Source of the DNA: Acholoe squamosa
Taxonomy: Eukaryota; Annelida; Polychaeta; Phyllodocida; Polynoidae
Length of the DNA stretch: 64,000 nucleotides
NCBI GenBank assembly: GCA_949317995.1
Contig: OX439036.1
Span: 6,056,356 to 6,120,355, forward strand
Direction of reading: 5' to 3'
Shown here: piece by piece, positions 21,076 through 31,032 of the stretch
Layout of the letters: every line of letters starts with the position of its first letter
Numbering within the stretch: position 1 is the first letter of the stretch
Translations under genes and position numbers: made by a program
The notes under the pieces: model-generated
The model's database searches: none
Seen by the model: the letters and a program-made list of their open reading frames with translations, nothing else
What the model was told of the DNA's origin: nothing

Positions 21076-21620
21076 AGCAGGAAATCAGTGAGTGTGCAGT
21101 TATGGCGGTTTTTACCTATATCATAACTAGCTACTTAAAACTCCATAAACATCAGGGACTTAGCCAGAGGGACATACCCATAGTCAGTATATATCATAGA
21201 GGTTATGGGATTTTACCTTTAGGGTCATATATTGGAACGACCTTAAATCATGACTAAAATATCATCAAATAAGAACGATTAGGGGGTCATTACATTGTAC
21301 GTCGAAATCACAGAGTGCACCTCAGCTTTTTACTCTTAAGGTTAGCTTGGTCTATAGTTGTTGGAATACACAAGATGTGCCCGCGTAAGGTGTAGTGCTG
21401 ACACATATCATACACATCTGGGTGGGTTAAGCATTGAGGGTTGGGTAAATATAAGGTTCACGGACATCTCCATGTTGGTAAATACTGGGTCCATATGTAT
21501 GAAATGTAAATCTATCTATTTACATATACATACATTATTACATTATTACCGGGACTGTCCGCCCTTTCCTCTGGAGATTATAGACCCCCTCATCCGTTCT
21601 CACAGCAAATACTTTCCCCA
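21076..21620. other. No gene seen
   Basis: One 92-codon plus-strand frame at 21358-21636 has no domain and ends inside a family B element. Confidence 0.5.
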
Positions 21621-21812
21621 CACTGTAAAGGAATAACTGTTGTATTTACCAGGGGTCTTCATAAAACTGAACAGTGAACCACCTTAGTTGTATAACAGTG
21701 AACCAGTGTGGCAGTTCAGTTTTACAAGGAATAATCCCTGAAAAAAAAACACGAGGATCTGTAGCAACTTTTGGATGATCCGTCATTATTTCAACAACAT
21801 TTTCTTACAGTG
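21621..21812 (-). mobile_element. Family B element
   Basis: Bounded by CACTGTAAAGGAATAACTG and TTTTCTTACAGTG; contains AAAACTGAACAGTGAACCAC. The central part is shorter than in the copy at 16054. Confidence 0.82.
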
Positions 21813-22110
21813 CAGCCACCCTTAAAACAAAAGAGAGAAAAGGACATATAATCTAGTTTCCGCCATTGACAGTATCCAACTCACCTTTATAAAGTAATTG
21901 CGATTGATATGTATTAAGGTTGCATGAGTCTACTGGGCAGGTTCGTCTTTTAGCCAACCCTCGAAAATGAGCAAAGGGCTTTTATCAACAAGTTATCTAA
22001 AAGGCCGCTCTGTATTGCTCAATTGATCTATTAAATTGAGGCAACCATTTCATGCATCTGTGCATGTGTATGAATGGCTCCATAGATATCCGCTATGTGT
22101 ACTATCCTTA
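21813..22110. other. Nothing recognised
   Basis: Short spacer between a B and an A element; no open frame of interest. Confidence 0.5.
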
Positions 22111-22347
22111 TACCTTCAAGGGCCGCCGATGCATTATTGCATCATGCCCAATGGTTGTCATGATGCATGAATGCAGCTCTGGTGAGTCACTCACCCGGGC
22201 TTCATTGATGCATCATGCCAACCCTGTAGGCATGATGCGCTCCCAGAGGGTCGGCATGATGAACCAATGAAGTGCTGGCGAGCAGACTCGCCAGCACTTC
22301 ATTGGTGCATCATGATGACCAATGGGCACCGGTGGGGTTAAGGGTTA
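22111..22347 (+). mobile_element. Family A element, near full length
   Basis: Left end ACCTTCAAGGGCCGCCGATG and GCATTATTGCATCATGCCC; first arm of the 'gaatgcagctctggtgag' type; third arm CCAATGAAGTGCTGGCGAG / CTCGCCAGCACTTCATTGG perfect over 19 bp. The right end is shortened to ACCAATGGGCACCGG and GGGTTAAG. Confidence 0.82.
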
Positions 22348-22504
22348 AGATTGGATCTCTATGGTATGATAGAGACATGTCTTATTGTACAGAGAATCTC
22401 TGTGTGTATAGGTGTGGAGGAATGTGACCGTGGTATTAGACACAATCAGGGGTTTAACCTAGTATTACAAGTCTACACACCATTCACATTCCTAACACTA
22501 ACAC

Positions 22505-22640
22505 TTAGGGAGTAGTCATTTATAAGGGTAAAAAAGGCAGTGGGGTGATGGGGTTTGCACAGACAGGCGAAAAGTGTTGAGGCCTCCACCCTTTTTTAGC
22601 GCCTCCCACGCCGCGTAGCGGCGGTACCGCGAAGCAGTAT
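22505..22640. mobile_element. Family C remnant
   Basis: CTTAGGGAGTAGTCATTTAT, then a G-run segment and GGTTTGCACAGACAGGCG. A C-rich piece at 22910-22975 may be the other end of the same insertion, but I cannot join them confidently. A CGCCGCGTAGCGGCGG hairpin lies at 22611-22627. Confidence 0.45.
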
Positions 22641-23074
22641 GGGAGTGCGCTATGATGATTGCATTTGCCCCATGTGATGAGGTCTCACAATACAAAATTT
22701 CTGAATAGAGAAATTGATAATTGTGAAAATGTCTTTATGTCTGCTTTTATGATACATGTCATCAAACACTGGTATACGGCAGGAGGCGTTTTTTTACGCG
22801 GTCACAACCGCATTTTTTGTTGAGGAGCATCCCCCCAAGCGTCAACATGTGTATACAAATGCACGAATTTTAACTGAACATATGTAAAAATTAATGGTTC
22901 AAAAATATTTTGCCCCTCCCCCAGTGAAGGATCAATGGGGTTCTGTTCATCTCAACCCCCCCCCCTCCCTTCCATGTTAAAATTGGTGTCTCCATAAGAC
23001 TGGCCTGGAGGGATGCAGACAGGCGGTCATCACCTGTCACTACCTGTACACTAACAGGATTAGGGGCCAGGGTT
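22641..23074. other. No gene seen
   Basis: A+T-rich spacer with a C run at 22962-22970 and no exon. Confidence 0.5.
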
Positions 23075-23225
23075 GTTAACCCTCTAAAGGCTGCTAATGT
23101 ATCAATGCATCATGCCGACAGGTTGTCAAGATACGTTAATGCAGCCCTGGTGAGTAACTCACCAAGGCTATTCTACTGGAGGGTCCCATGATGCTCCAAT
23201 GAGGTGCTTGTGTGAATAATCACCA
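23075..23225 (+). mobile_element. Family A left half
   Basis: GTTAACCCTCTAAAGGCTGC and ATGTATCAATGCATCATGCC begin the copy; a hairpin arm 'gcagccctggtgagtaactcaccaaggc' follows and the rest decays after ATGATGCTCCAATGAGGTGC. Confidence 0.7.
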
Positions 23226-23422
23226 AGTTTATGTTAGTATTAGTATAGCTACCAGGCTAGGAAACATAGAACATACCAAGAGTGTTGAACTAAAGTCAAT
23301 GGATCTATTAATGGTCGAGGCATAATCAAATATAAACAGACTATAGGCTTACATGCATATGATATACTTGCTGCTAATATTAGTACACCCTCCATGCTCC
23401 TTTACCAATAGCAGTACACCCC
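23226..23422. other. Nothing recognised
   Basis: Short A+T-rich spacer between two family A copies. Confidence 0.5.
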
Positions 23423-23683
23423 TAACCCTTTAAAGGGACACTGATGTATTAATGCATCACGCCCATTGGTCGTCATGATGCACCAATGAAGTGCTGGGGA
23501 GACTGCTCGCCAGCACTTCATTGGAGCATCATGCCGACCCTCCGGGAGTTATGTATCAACTCTGTAGGGTCGTCGTGATGCACCAATGAAGTACTGCCGA
23601 GTAGACCTGCCAGCACTTCATTGGTGCATCATGCCGACCAATGGGCATGATGCACTTCAGCATCAGCGGCCCTTAAAGGGTTA
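23423..23683 (+). mobile_element. Family A element, reference-quality full copy
   Basis: 261 bp. Outer stem: TAACCCTTTAAAGGGACAC at the left pairs with the CAGCGGCCCTTAAAGGGTTA end, continuing through GCCCATTGGTCGTCATGATG / CGACCAATGGGCATGATGC. Arm 1 is 23477-23530 (25-bp stem, ACTG loop), arm 2 is 23535-23572 (CGACCCT / AGGGTCG closing pair) and arm 3 is 23577-23630 (about 25-bp stem with a few mismatches). The whole element can fold into a four-way cloverleaf. It has no coding capacity, so any movement would need an enzyme from elsewhere. Confidence 0.9.
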
Positions 23684-24394
23684 TTCTAGTGCACCATGAT
23701 GACAAATAAACGTGAAATTATTGAGGCATCATCCATACCTTCCTAAATAGGGCCAGTCACAACTATTCAAATTAGTTCTATTGTTAACTTTTCCCTATTC
23801 AATATATCACATTTGATAGGCCTACAAGTAAGTGTTGGTATTTTGATGAGAGGAAGGAATTCCATGAACCACACCGCAGTGGTAAAAAGTTATCATCAAC
23901 CTACTCAAACTAAGGTATGTGAAACTGGGGAAGGTTTGTGGTCGGATTCACAAATGAACATTATTTTCTAATTCAAAGAAAATATATAACTGATTTGACC
24001 CCAGTTGACAAAAGCTTGTTATTTCAGGAAAATCCTATAAACAGTCATAACAACTCAGGGTGCGGTTTATACAGGAAAATTAGTTTCAGTTCTGCTTAGA
24101 AACACATTATTGTTGGCTGTGTTTGTAAATTGAGGTGAAGCCTTGGGGCACCATTGCGCGGTGAGCTCTAGTTGCAGCTCCATGGTCCACTTAGTATTAT
24201 ATAGAGGTGGGGTATACATTACCTTGGGGGTATGTACTAATCAGCAACTTTCTCATTCTCTATTTTAACCCTTCAAAACCATTTTGACGATACAAGGTGC
24301 GGCCCAGAAGGAGGGGGCCCATCCCCATTTTTGGGTCAAAAATAACTAAATAAACTCTAATCTGAAGGGGGGGGGGGGAATCAACCACTTGTGA
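23684..24394. other. No gene seen
   Basis: No open frame or family match. A G run at 24366-24378 marks its right side. Confidence 0.5.
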
Positions 24395-24725
24395 ATGTAT
24401 CCCTGGTCGGTAACTTACAAAGGCTGCATTTAGAATATCTTGTCGATTGGATGGATTTGATTCAGTCCCGATTGGTCGATACATTTATGCAGCATGAGTG
24501 AGTTACTTAGCAGGGCTATAGGGTTTAGTATGGACGCTTACTGTGTCGTCCATTGCTTGATCTCGCACCTGCCGAGATAAGCACTGATAACAACCAGCAT
24601 GATGGGTACCAGGTGTTACATAATGTACCCAAAAAATTCTGCAGTGAATGGAGGGAGTCATCTCATTGGTTGAAAATGTATCCCGGGTCAGCCCTATACA
24701 TGCATCATGCAGACCAAAAGTCACG
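24395..24725 (+). mobile_element. Family A/F relics, degenerate
   Basis: Words such as GTATCCCTGGTCGGTAACTTAC and CATGCATCATGCAGACC (24400-24715) recall family A. 24596-24675 ('gatgggtaccaggtgtt ... ctgcagtgaatggaggga') recalls the middle of family F at 39320-39370. The structure cannot be resolved by eye. Confidence 0.35.
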
Positions 24726-24732
24726 GGGCATG

Positions 24733-24912
24733 AATTGATTGATTGATTTGTGTTTTACAGCACTTTAGCAGCACTAAGTGGCTATCCCGTGCTTCATAGG
24801 TTGATAATCTAACAGAGGAATCTGTCAGTGCCCGCGCATATGTGCACCACACACATCCTGAGGGGATAGGAAAGAGGAGATATAGACCCTTTTAAGTGGG
24901 CTAGGGAAGCCT
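24733..24912 (-). mobile_element. Family E SINE-like element
   Basis: The minus-strand body matches 18108-18288 from GGCTTCCCTAGCCCACTTAA to GGCACTGACAGATTCCTCTG, but its tail differs: GCTGCTAAAGTGCTGTAAAA then (ATCA)n. The different tail with the same body suggests a second SINE subfamily. Confidence 0.75.
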
Positions 24913-25235
24913 GCACGGGGGATGAAGGCGCTATGTAATATTCAAAGTGTATATTAGGGGTTAATGCAATATGTCCTTCTGTTAAAAAAGAATCCACAAG
25001 AAAACTAACAAAAGAACAAGAAAAAAGGCAGATGTTTGAGTTATGACCTTGTTTTGCCCATGTGCATCTTAATCATAACTAGTAGGACAGGAGGGTAGAG
25101 CTGCCAAATATAGATGAAAAAGTGATGGCCCTAGGATATGTCCATTATATTCAGAGGACAAACTACAGGGCAGTGCTCAAACAAACATTATAATATGATT
25201 GGGAGTCTGATGTTTATGTCTAGAGAAAGAAAACG
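24913..25235. other. Nothing recognised
   Basis: Spacer with an A-rich run at 24985-25026. Confidence 0.5.
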
Positions 25236-25380
25236 AGTGGCGGATTTAGAAGGGGCGGGGGCGCCCCTCCCCTTTTCCCCTGTACTTAAGAGTTCACCTA
25301 ACTTTTTTACCCTAGCATTTAGCCAAAATTAGGGGCTAAATGAGGGGCACCCCCTTTTCAAAATCCTGCATCCGACCCTG
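25236..25380 (+). mobile_element. Family K element
   Basis: 145 bp with imperfect inverted ends: left AGTGGCGGATTTAGAAGGGG and GGGGCGCCCCTCCCC, right GAGGGGCACCCCCTTTTC and AATCCTGCATCCGACCCTG. Similar elements are at 58042 and 63385. This end pattern is common to MITE-like elements in many animals. Confidence 0.75.
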
Positions 25381-25440
25381 CTCATTAACCGTTTTAGAAT
25401 GTTGCAGCAGGTTTTCAACTGCCATTGTCAGGTAAAATTT

Positions 25441-25629
25441 TCCCTAATCCGATCATTTTTAATATTGCAAAGGTATAGAAAAAAATCGATCAGATTTTCA
25501 AAAATTCGCCTGACCAACAGCAGTGGAATCCCCACTTTAAGCGCTGGTTCCATCAGTCGGGTGAATGTTCGCTATTTAATCTGACCATTTTTCCCCATAC
25601 TTTTGCAATATCATAAATTATTATATTAG
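25441..25629. repeat. Imperfect hairpin element
   Basis: AATATTGCAAAGGTATAGAA and CGATCAGATT (25461-25496) face AATCTGACCATTTTTCCCC and ATACTTTTGCAATATCA (25578-25613). This makes a long inverted repeat around a CGCCTGACC / GTCGGGTGAA inner pair. Single copy here, so a solitary MITE is inferred. Confidence 0.6.
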
Positions 25630-25710
25630 GGCTATTCCGACCAATCGTTTATAGGGTCTACAGAACCAGAGCTCAGCGTGCGGTATGTAACTTATATTTA
25701 GGGGGGGGGG

Positions 25711-25790
25711 GTTTCCATTTGGAACTGATCAGGATTAGAGACCATGAGCTCAGGCTAAGATTGGAATCTGAATTCCTGAGTACTTAGACC
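25711..25790 (+). repeat. Dispersed direct repeat, copy 1
   Basis: Begins GTTTCCATTTGGAACTGATC and AGGATTAGA, ends TCTGAATTCCTGAGTACTTA. It is matched at about 90% by 26566-26645. Its position next to a G run suggests an end of an unrecognised element. Confidence 0.75.
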
Positions 25791-25867
25791 AGTAGAATCT
25801 AACTCTATACACGCCGGTCTAAACCCTATCACTGTATACATAAATCTACTGATGCTATACAAGGGTT

Positions 25868-26060
25868 AGGGAGTGATCATTTTTTAACAACAGGGGGGGC
25901 TGGTGGGTTTGCGCGCGGACGCGCGAAAAAAATTTCGACCGCCCCCTCTCGAGGGGGTAAAATTTTTTCGACCCCCCCCCATAAGGGACAAAAATCGCGC
26001 GCGAACGTCCCCTTTTAGCCTATAGTAACGCGCGGGGTTTTCCACTGAAAACAGTGGGCA
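25868..26060 (+). mobile_element. Family C copy, right-truncated
   Basis: AGGGAGTGATCATTTTTTAA, CAACAGGGGGGGC and GTGGGTTTGCGCGCGGACGC, then alternating C and T/A runs and TAGTAACGCGCGGGGTTTTC. The terminal inverted repeat on the right is missing. Confidence 0.75.
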
Positions 26061-26565
26061 GACCCAGTCATAGCGATCCTGATTTATAACCATGTAAAGG
26101 TAAGAATTGTTTTCATACACTGTGCTTCATGTGAGTAAGAACCAAATGTAGACTTTTAAAGGCACGTGCCATGTATTTAATAACCAATTACTCGCTGGGG
26201 GAGATGTCAATGAAAATAAGTTATGCCCAGTTCATGAGGCATCAACGCACTTGTGATAGGCAACCCCCTATGCCTCCTCATGCTAACCCTGATATGGGGC
26301 TAATACCATTGAATGATGTCCAAGGTTGTCATGGAGTCCATTTAACAGCACTACTACATACATAGTGCTTTGGTGCATCCTGTTATCAATGAAAACAAAC
26401 CTGGAAGCATCATATATGCTCCTTAAAGGATTAACCAGGATTGCGGCCATTAAAGGGTTAATCTGGGCGGGTCTCTGTAGCTGCTATATTAGCTATATCC
26501 TTGTACGTAAAGATCAATGGCCAGTAGGCCACATGCATACAAATACAGACAGAGGATAACAAGTG
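26061..26565. other. Degenerate family A words; no gene
   Basis: GGCATCAACGCACTTGTG, GGAAGCATCATATATGCTCC and TTAAAGGATTAA (26238-26432) suggest an old family A copy. Open frames of 64 and 77 codons here are not supported. Confidence 0.4.
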
Positions 26566-26645
26566 TTTCCATTTGGAACTGATCAGGATTAGAAATGACA
26601 AGCTTAGCCTAGGATCGGAATCTGAATTCCTGTGTTCTTAGACCT
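26566..26645 (+). repeat. Dispersed direct repeat, copy 2
   Basis: Second copy of 25711-25790: same start GTTTCCATTTGGAACTGATC, with changes at GAAATGACAAGC and TGTGTTCTTAGACC. Confidence 0.75.
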
Positions 26646-26647
26646 AC

Positions 26648-26912
26648 ACTGTAAAGGTTCCCGTCAAAATGAAGACTGTTCCCCGGTACCTTTGGGGGAA
26701 CTTTTCACATGATGGTTCTGTGGAAACCTATGACAAAGCTTGTAATGTTATGTCATGTTGATGGAGATTTCCCCCAACATAAAGCTTTACTCCACTGTTT
26801 CTTGGAGGGGGGGGGTACATTGTAGGAATTGCACTGCTTCAAAAAAGGAGATGTGGTTGTTCACTCCAGAGGGATGCCTCGTAGGTTCAACAGTCATTTT
26901 TCTGGAGTTGCT
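26648..26912. mobile_element. Family B-like element, second subfamily
   Basis: Left CACTGTAAAGGTTCCCGTCA, right GTAGGTTCAACAGTCATTTTT. The copy at 37127-37370 shares both landmarks (CACTGTAAAAAAGC...CCGTCAAAAT and GTAGGTTCAACAATCATTTT). The body differs from family B proper. Confidence 0.55.
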
Positions 26913-26917
26913 TGCCG

Positions 26918-27045
26918 CATAGCGGCCGGGAGCGCAGCGACCGTAGCAACTTCATTATGTTTTTGGTTTGTCAGTGACGTCACGGTCACCTTGTGATGCA
27001 ATTTGTGACGTCATACGTCGACTGTGACATCACACGTCGGCCGCA
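26918..27045. promoter_or_regulatory. Hairpin and cluster of CRE-like TGACGTCA words
   Basis: GTTGCTTGCCGCATAGCGGC...GCAGCGACCGTAGCAAC (26922-26951) forms a hairpin. It is followed within 70 bp by GTGACGTCACGG, GTGACGTCATACG and GTGACATCACACG. TGACGTCA is the consensus palindrome for CREB/ATF-type factors. The repeated GTGACnTCA spacing of about 30 bp may instead be a small tandem repeat, and no nearby start of transcription is visible. Confidence 0.35.
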
Positions 27046-27989
27046 GAGTGGCAACTCCTATCCGTGGTCCTTGCCACATTTTTCTTGTTTAGAGTGTACC
27101 TGCTCCCAATGCCCCTGGGAGAATCAGGCAGAGACCCAATAGCCTCTGGTACATTACTGTAATATTGTAACATGCTAATGGGACTCTTGGTATCAATATC
27201 GGCATGGGGTCTAACTAGAACCAACAACAATAATGATAATTATAAAAGAAATCTAAGGGAATACTATCAAAGGTAATACAAAAACTAACAGAAGCGCATA
27301 AATAGGTAAACTTATGTAACACAAATAAAACACAAGCTGGGCCAACAGGACTGGGGGATTTAGGTTACATTGGCATCTAGGATATTAACCTGGGCAGAAA
27401 TTTCTATATAGACGAAAGTTGTCAGCATAGGCACGGGACTTGGGAGGTGAAGGGTCAGTTCCAGGACTGAGTTGAATCTGACAGGTTTTGTCTTGTTTAT
27501 CTTATGCTGCTTACTTTGAATACCCTATTTTCTTCGGTGCATATAGAAATTATGGATTGAACATATAGACTTGGCGATAAACAAAGATTTATCTGATATA
27601 TATTTCATTTCCAGAAAATTAGTGTTTTGTCCCCTTAATTATTCAGCATAGACATTTGAGATGAGATCAAAATATAAAAAAAATGGATGCCATATTTTCA
27701 CCCTGATTGCAGTCCTCCCCAAACCACAGACCTATATATGATAACACAGGGTGTGGAGATCCCCAGGTACAGGTAGAAGAGGAATGACTACAGCACACCT
27801 GTACAGGTCTAATGATTAAGATGACTTGGTGCACACATACATCAACCTAACACCTGACATATTGGATTGGTCCAATCTATCTACTCACCAGGGCGTGGGA
27901 GAAGGATCACAAAAACTACCCCACCCCCCACATACACACGCATAGACCCTTCAATGTTAAACCAGATGTTTCTCTGATAATGGTCCAGG
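27046..27989. other. No gene or repeat recognised
   Basis: A 66-codon frame at 27030-27230 (minus) is unsupported. The remainder is A+T-rich. Confidence 0.55.
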
Positions 27990-28513
27990 TGTTGTATTCA
28001 TGATGCCTGACTGCAGCACGGATGAGTAATTCACCAGCACTGAAAACATGGAAGATCCAAAACTAGTCAGCGGTGAACACTTTAGGTCCTCAAGTTGACG
28101 ATACCTAAAACTACAACTTAAAGTAGTCAAAATGACAACTTTAGGTCATCATCCTGACGACCTGAGTCTTCAATATGACAACTCTGAACTGTCTGTATTG
28201 TCATCCTGATAACTCAGGTCATCAGGTTGATGACCTAAAGTCGTCATTTTGACTACCTAAAGTTGTAGTTTTAGGTATTGTCAACTTAAGGACCTAAAGT
28301 GGTCACCGCTGACTAGTTTCAAATCTTCCATGTTTTTTTAGTGAGGGTTCCATTCATGCATCGTGCTGACCCTACAGGGTTGATACAGTCCCAGAGGGTC
28401 GGCATGATGCTCCAATGAAGTGATGGTGAACAGATTCGCCATCACTTCATTAGTGCATCATGACGATCAACAGGCATGATGCACTCCTGCATCAGCTGCC
28501 CTTAAGGGGTTAA
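27990..28513 (+). mobile_element. Family A element interrupted by palindrome P
   Basis: The left part ends ATGAGTAATTCACCAG. The right part resumes TTCATGCATCGTGCTGACC with the central arm (CTACAGGGTTGATACAGTCC, GAGGGTCGGCATGATGC), an arm CCAATGAAGTGATGGTGAA / TTCGCCATCACTTCATT, and the end GCATCAGCTGCCCTTAAGGG. The P element fills the gap in a hairpin loop. Confidence 0.8.
28038..28343. mobile_element. Family P palindromic element, nested in family A
   Basis: Ends CACTGAAAACATGG and CCATGTTTTTTTAGTG. It is inverted along almost its entire length (TAGGTCCTCAAGTTGACGAT / TTGTCAACTTAAGGACCTA, ACTAGTCAGCGGTGAAC / GTCACCGCTGACTAGT). The interior is a series of GTCGTCA/TGACGAC-like words. 306 bp, no coding. 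A second copy is at 35036-35339. Confidence 0.85.
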
Positions 28514-29129
28514 ACCAGATGTGTCTCTGATAATGGTCAAGATGCTGTCTATGATCAACCTCATCTTGCATATTGCTTCAACCATTTAAATAGGGCCACC
28601 CACTTTATGTTAAGGTGGCTGGTGGGGATAGACTAAAAGTAATTAGATTTTCACCATATTCTAATCTTAAAATGATATGTACTTTTCATATATGCAAAGA
28701 AAATACAGGGGCGTAGGAAAAGGGGGGGTCCAGGGGGGCCTGCCCCCCCCCAATCATGAAGGAGGTGGGGCCTGAATATGTCTGGGCCCCCCAAAGATTT
28801 GCCAAGAATTCATGATAAATTGTACAAGAAGCTAAAACTTTGCATCTCAAATTAAATTGATATAGCAATGGGATGAGGTAATGGGGGGCTGGGCCTCAAA
28901 ACAGATTTAAAATTTATTAAAAAATCACTTTTCTAGACAAATTTTATATGGGTATGTATAGGCGCTAAGGTGCTTGTGCCGACGATTCAAGGTGGTCAAG
29001 ATGGGCCCCCGCTGGGCCCCCCAATGAAGATTTGCTTCCCCAATAGAAGAAATACATCTATACCTGCGCAGAAATCTGTGCAACGAACACCTTTGTCATA
29101 CCAGCCAGCCACCTCAGGTGATCAGCTTG
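28514..29129. other. Spacer with a family K-type end
   Basis: 28706-28760 has CAGGGGCGTAGGAAAAGGGG and C/G runs typical of K-type termini; a second G/C-run piece at 29003-29030 may be its other side. No coding segment recognised. Confidence 0.4.
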
Positions 29130-29325
29130 ATGCAGTGCAGTTGTACGGTAAATTCTCTTCTTGTCGTTATTTTAACAGAGATTCCTCGTTGTACAGTGGT
29201 TAACTGTGCTGCCACCTGGGGCTTCATTGTTAAAAACTACACTGCTTCACTGCATTACAATTATGGTGTTTCACTGTTCCAGTTTTATGAGGATGCCTTG
29301 TAAATTCAGCAGTTATTTCTGAGAG
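29130..29325 (+). mobile_element. Family B element, opposite orientation
   Basis: Reverse complement of the B body: ACAGAGATTCCTCGTTGTACA, GCTGCCACCTGGGGCTTCAT, GTTTCACTGTTCCAGTTTTA and AATTCAGCAGTTATTTCTGA. Confidence 0.75.
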
Positions 29326-30112
29326 TGTATCTATGTGCAACATAAGAATGTAGCTGAGGTACTTGAGAATGATAGAACACTAGTCCTAAATAAATGAGAT
29401 ATGATCAACATCCTTGAGACACAATTGAGACAAATAAATTTCTATTGAATTGAAAAAAGAAAGCTGACAATATCCAGCTATTTCTTTTCCCTCTACCCCT
29501 CTCCAGGGCAGGAAACATCTATAACATACTGACAAGACAAATGATATAAAAAGTTACAAAAATAAAGGTAACGAAAAAACAATGTTGTATGTACATTCCC
29601 TGGGGTTATCACCTTGAAGTGGGGTTACAATTGAGTATCAACTTTCATGAGTATGGCCAAAGTTGCTAATTCATTCCTCTATGGCAACACTCTCATCCAT
29701 GGGCGTGTACTAGTTACCAAGTTGAGTCTGCATAGTTGTTATCTATATACTAAGGACAGGGTGTGACACTCTTCACAATGGTGAATTTCAGGGTGTGACA
29801 CTCTTCACAATGGTGAATTTCACTGGGTCTGCCATACATTGAAAAACATACTGAAAAGTTATCCACATACTTTGAGGCATCAATACCACAAAATAAGAAT
29901 AATAATGACTTTGCTACCTCAATCAGCATTGCTAAAGCATTGATGAACATTGAATCAACCAGTTGATAGTGTCGATCAAGTAGAAAATCACTCATTAATG
30001 GCAATTAGACTGGGTGGACTTCTCAAGGTTCGTGTGGATGTCCTTAGGTTAGCCTACCCTACAGCCTAACGCTTTGTGGCAGACCTACTTTCTGCCAAAC
30101 ATTGCCCAAAAC
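29326..30112. other. No gene; one 33-bp direct duplication
   Basis: AGGGTGTGACACTCTTCACA and the following ATGGTGAATTTCA occur twice in a row (29757-29823). Nothing else recognised. Confidence 0.6.
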
Positions 30113-30325
30113 TAGTGGGGCCCTTGATGGGGGTCCCCAATGTCCCATGTCGATTTTAAGAAATGATCAAGTCACTGTGTCGATTTTAAGAAATGTCCAT
30201 GTCACTGTGTCGATTTTAAGAAAAGCTCATGTCCCCATGTCGATTTTAAGAAAGTGCCAATGTCCCATGTCACTAAGCTCAAAAATGCCCATGTCGCCAT
30301 GTCAATTTAAGGGGTCCAGGGCCCT
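30113..30325 (+). mobile_element. Family D element
   Basis: GGGGCCCTTGATGGGGGTCC at the left, GGGGTCCAGGGCCC at the right, and four copies of TGTCGATTTTAAGAAA spaced 30 bp apart with 'catgtcactg' between. The open frame that crosses it is a read-through of the 30-bp spacing. Confidence 0.8.
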
Positions 30326-30699
30326 ACTAGTGAGAATGAACCCTCTAGTGGGTTAACCTACACATATATACACCCCCCCCCCCACCTTACTCCAGGCCCT
30401 ACCTGATAAAGCTACCCATCCTCCATGTGATGGTCTAATGGTCTGGGTGTAGTGACACAACGCCATATGCCACTCCTCCTCTCCCTTACACCTCCAGGGT
30501 TAGGGCTAAAAACGCTACTTAGTGACAGAAAAAATCCAGGGAACAGAAATAAGGGTTTTATGTGGTTAACTATAGATAAAATACAATATGTGTGAAAATA
30601 TGTGGAATATTGTGTGAACTTTCACAGCTGTATACATCAGTACATGCACTCAGTGGGGGTCTGGGTCCTTAGGCCGAACTGCCTCTAAAGGCTGGGGCA
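30326..30699. other. Nothing recognised
   Basis: C run at 30371-30384; otherwise single-copy-looking. Confidence 0.5.
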
Positions 30700-31030
30700 T
30701 CGATTAATCCTTTAAGGGAAGCTGATGTATTAATACAGCGTGCTCATTGGCCAGCACGATGCATCAACACGACCCTGGCTACATCCATACATCATGCTGA
30801 CCCTACCAGGATTGATACAGTCCCAAAGGCTCGACATGATGCACCAATGAAGTGCTTGTGAGAAAACTCGCCAGCACTTCATTGGTGCAGCGTGCTAAAA
30901 ATTTCAAGAACTAAATCAACCCCATAGGGTCGGCATGGCGCATCAATGTAGCGAGTTACTCGCCAGGGCTACATTCATGCATCATGTCAACCAATACTTG
31001 TGATGCACTTATGCACCAGCGGCCGTTAGA
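30700..31030 (+). mobile_element. Family A element, long variant
   Basis: Starts CCTTTAAGGGAAGCTGATGT, has arms of both kinds (CCAATGAAGTGCTTGTGAG / CGCCAGCACTTCATTGG and a 'gcgagttactcgccagggctacattcatgcatcatg' type at 30948-30986) and ends CACCAGCGGCCGTTAGAGGG. The 48-bp array follows without a gap. Confidence 0.75.
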
Positions 31031-31032
31031 GG

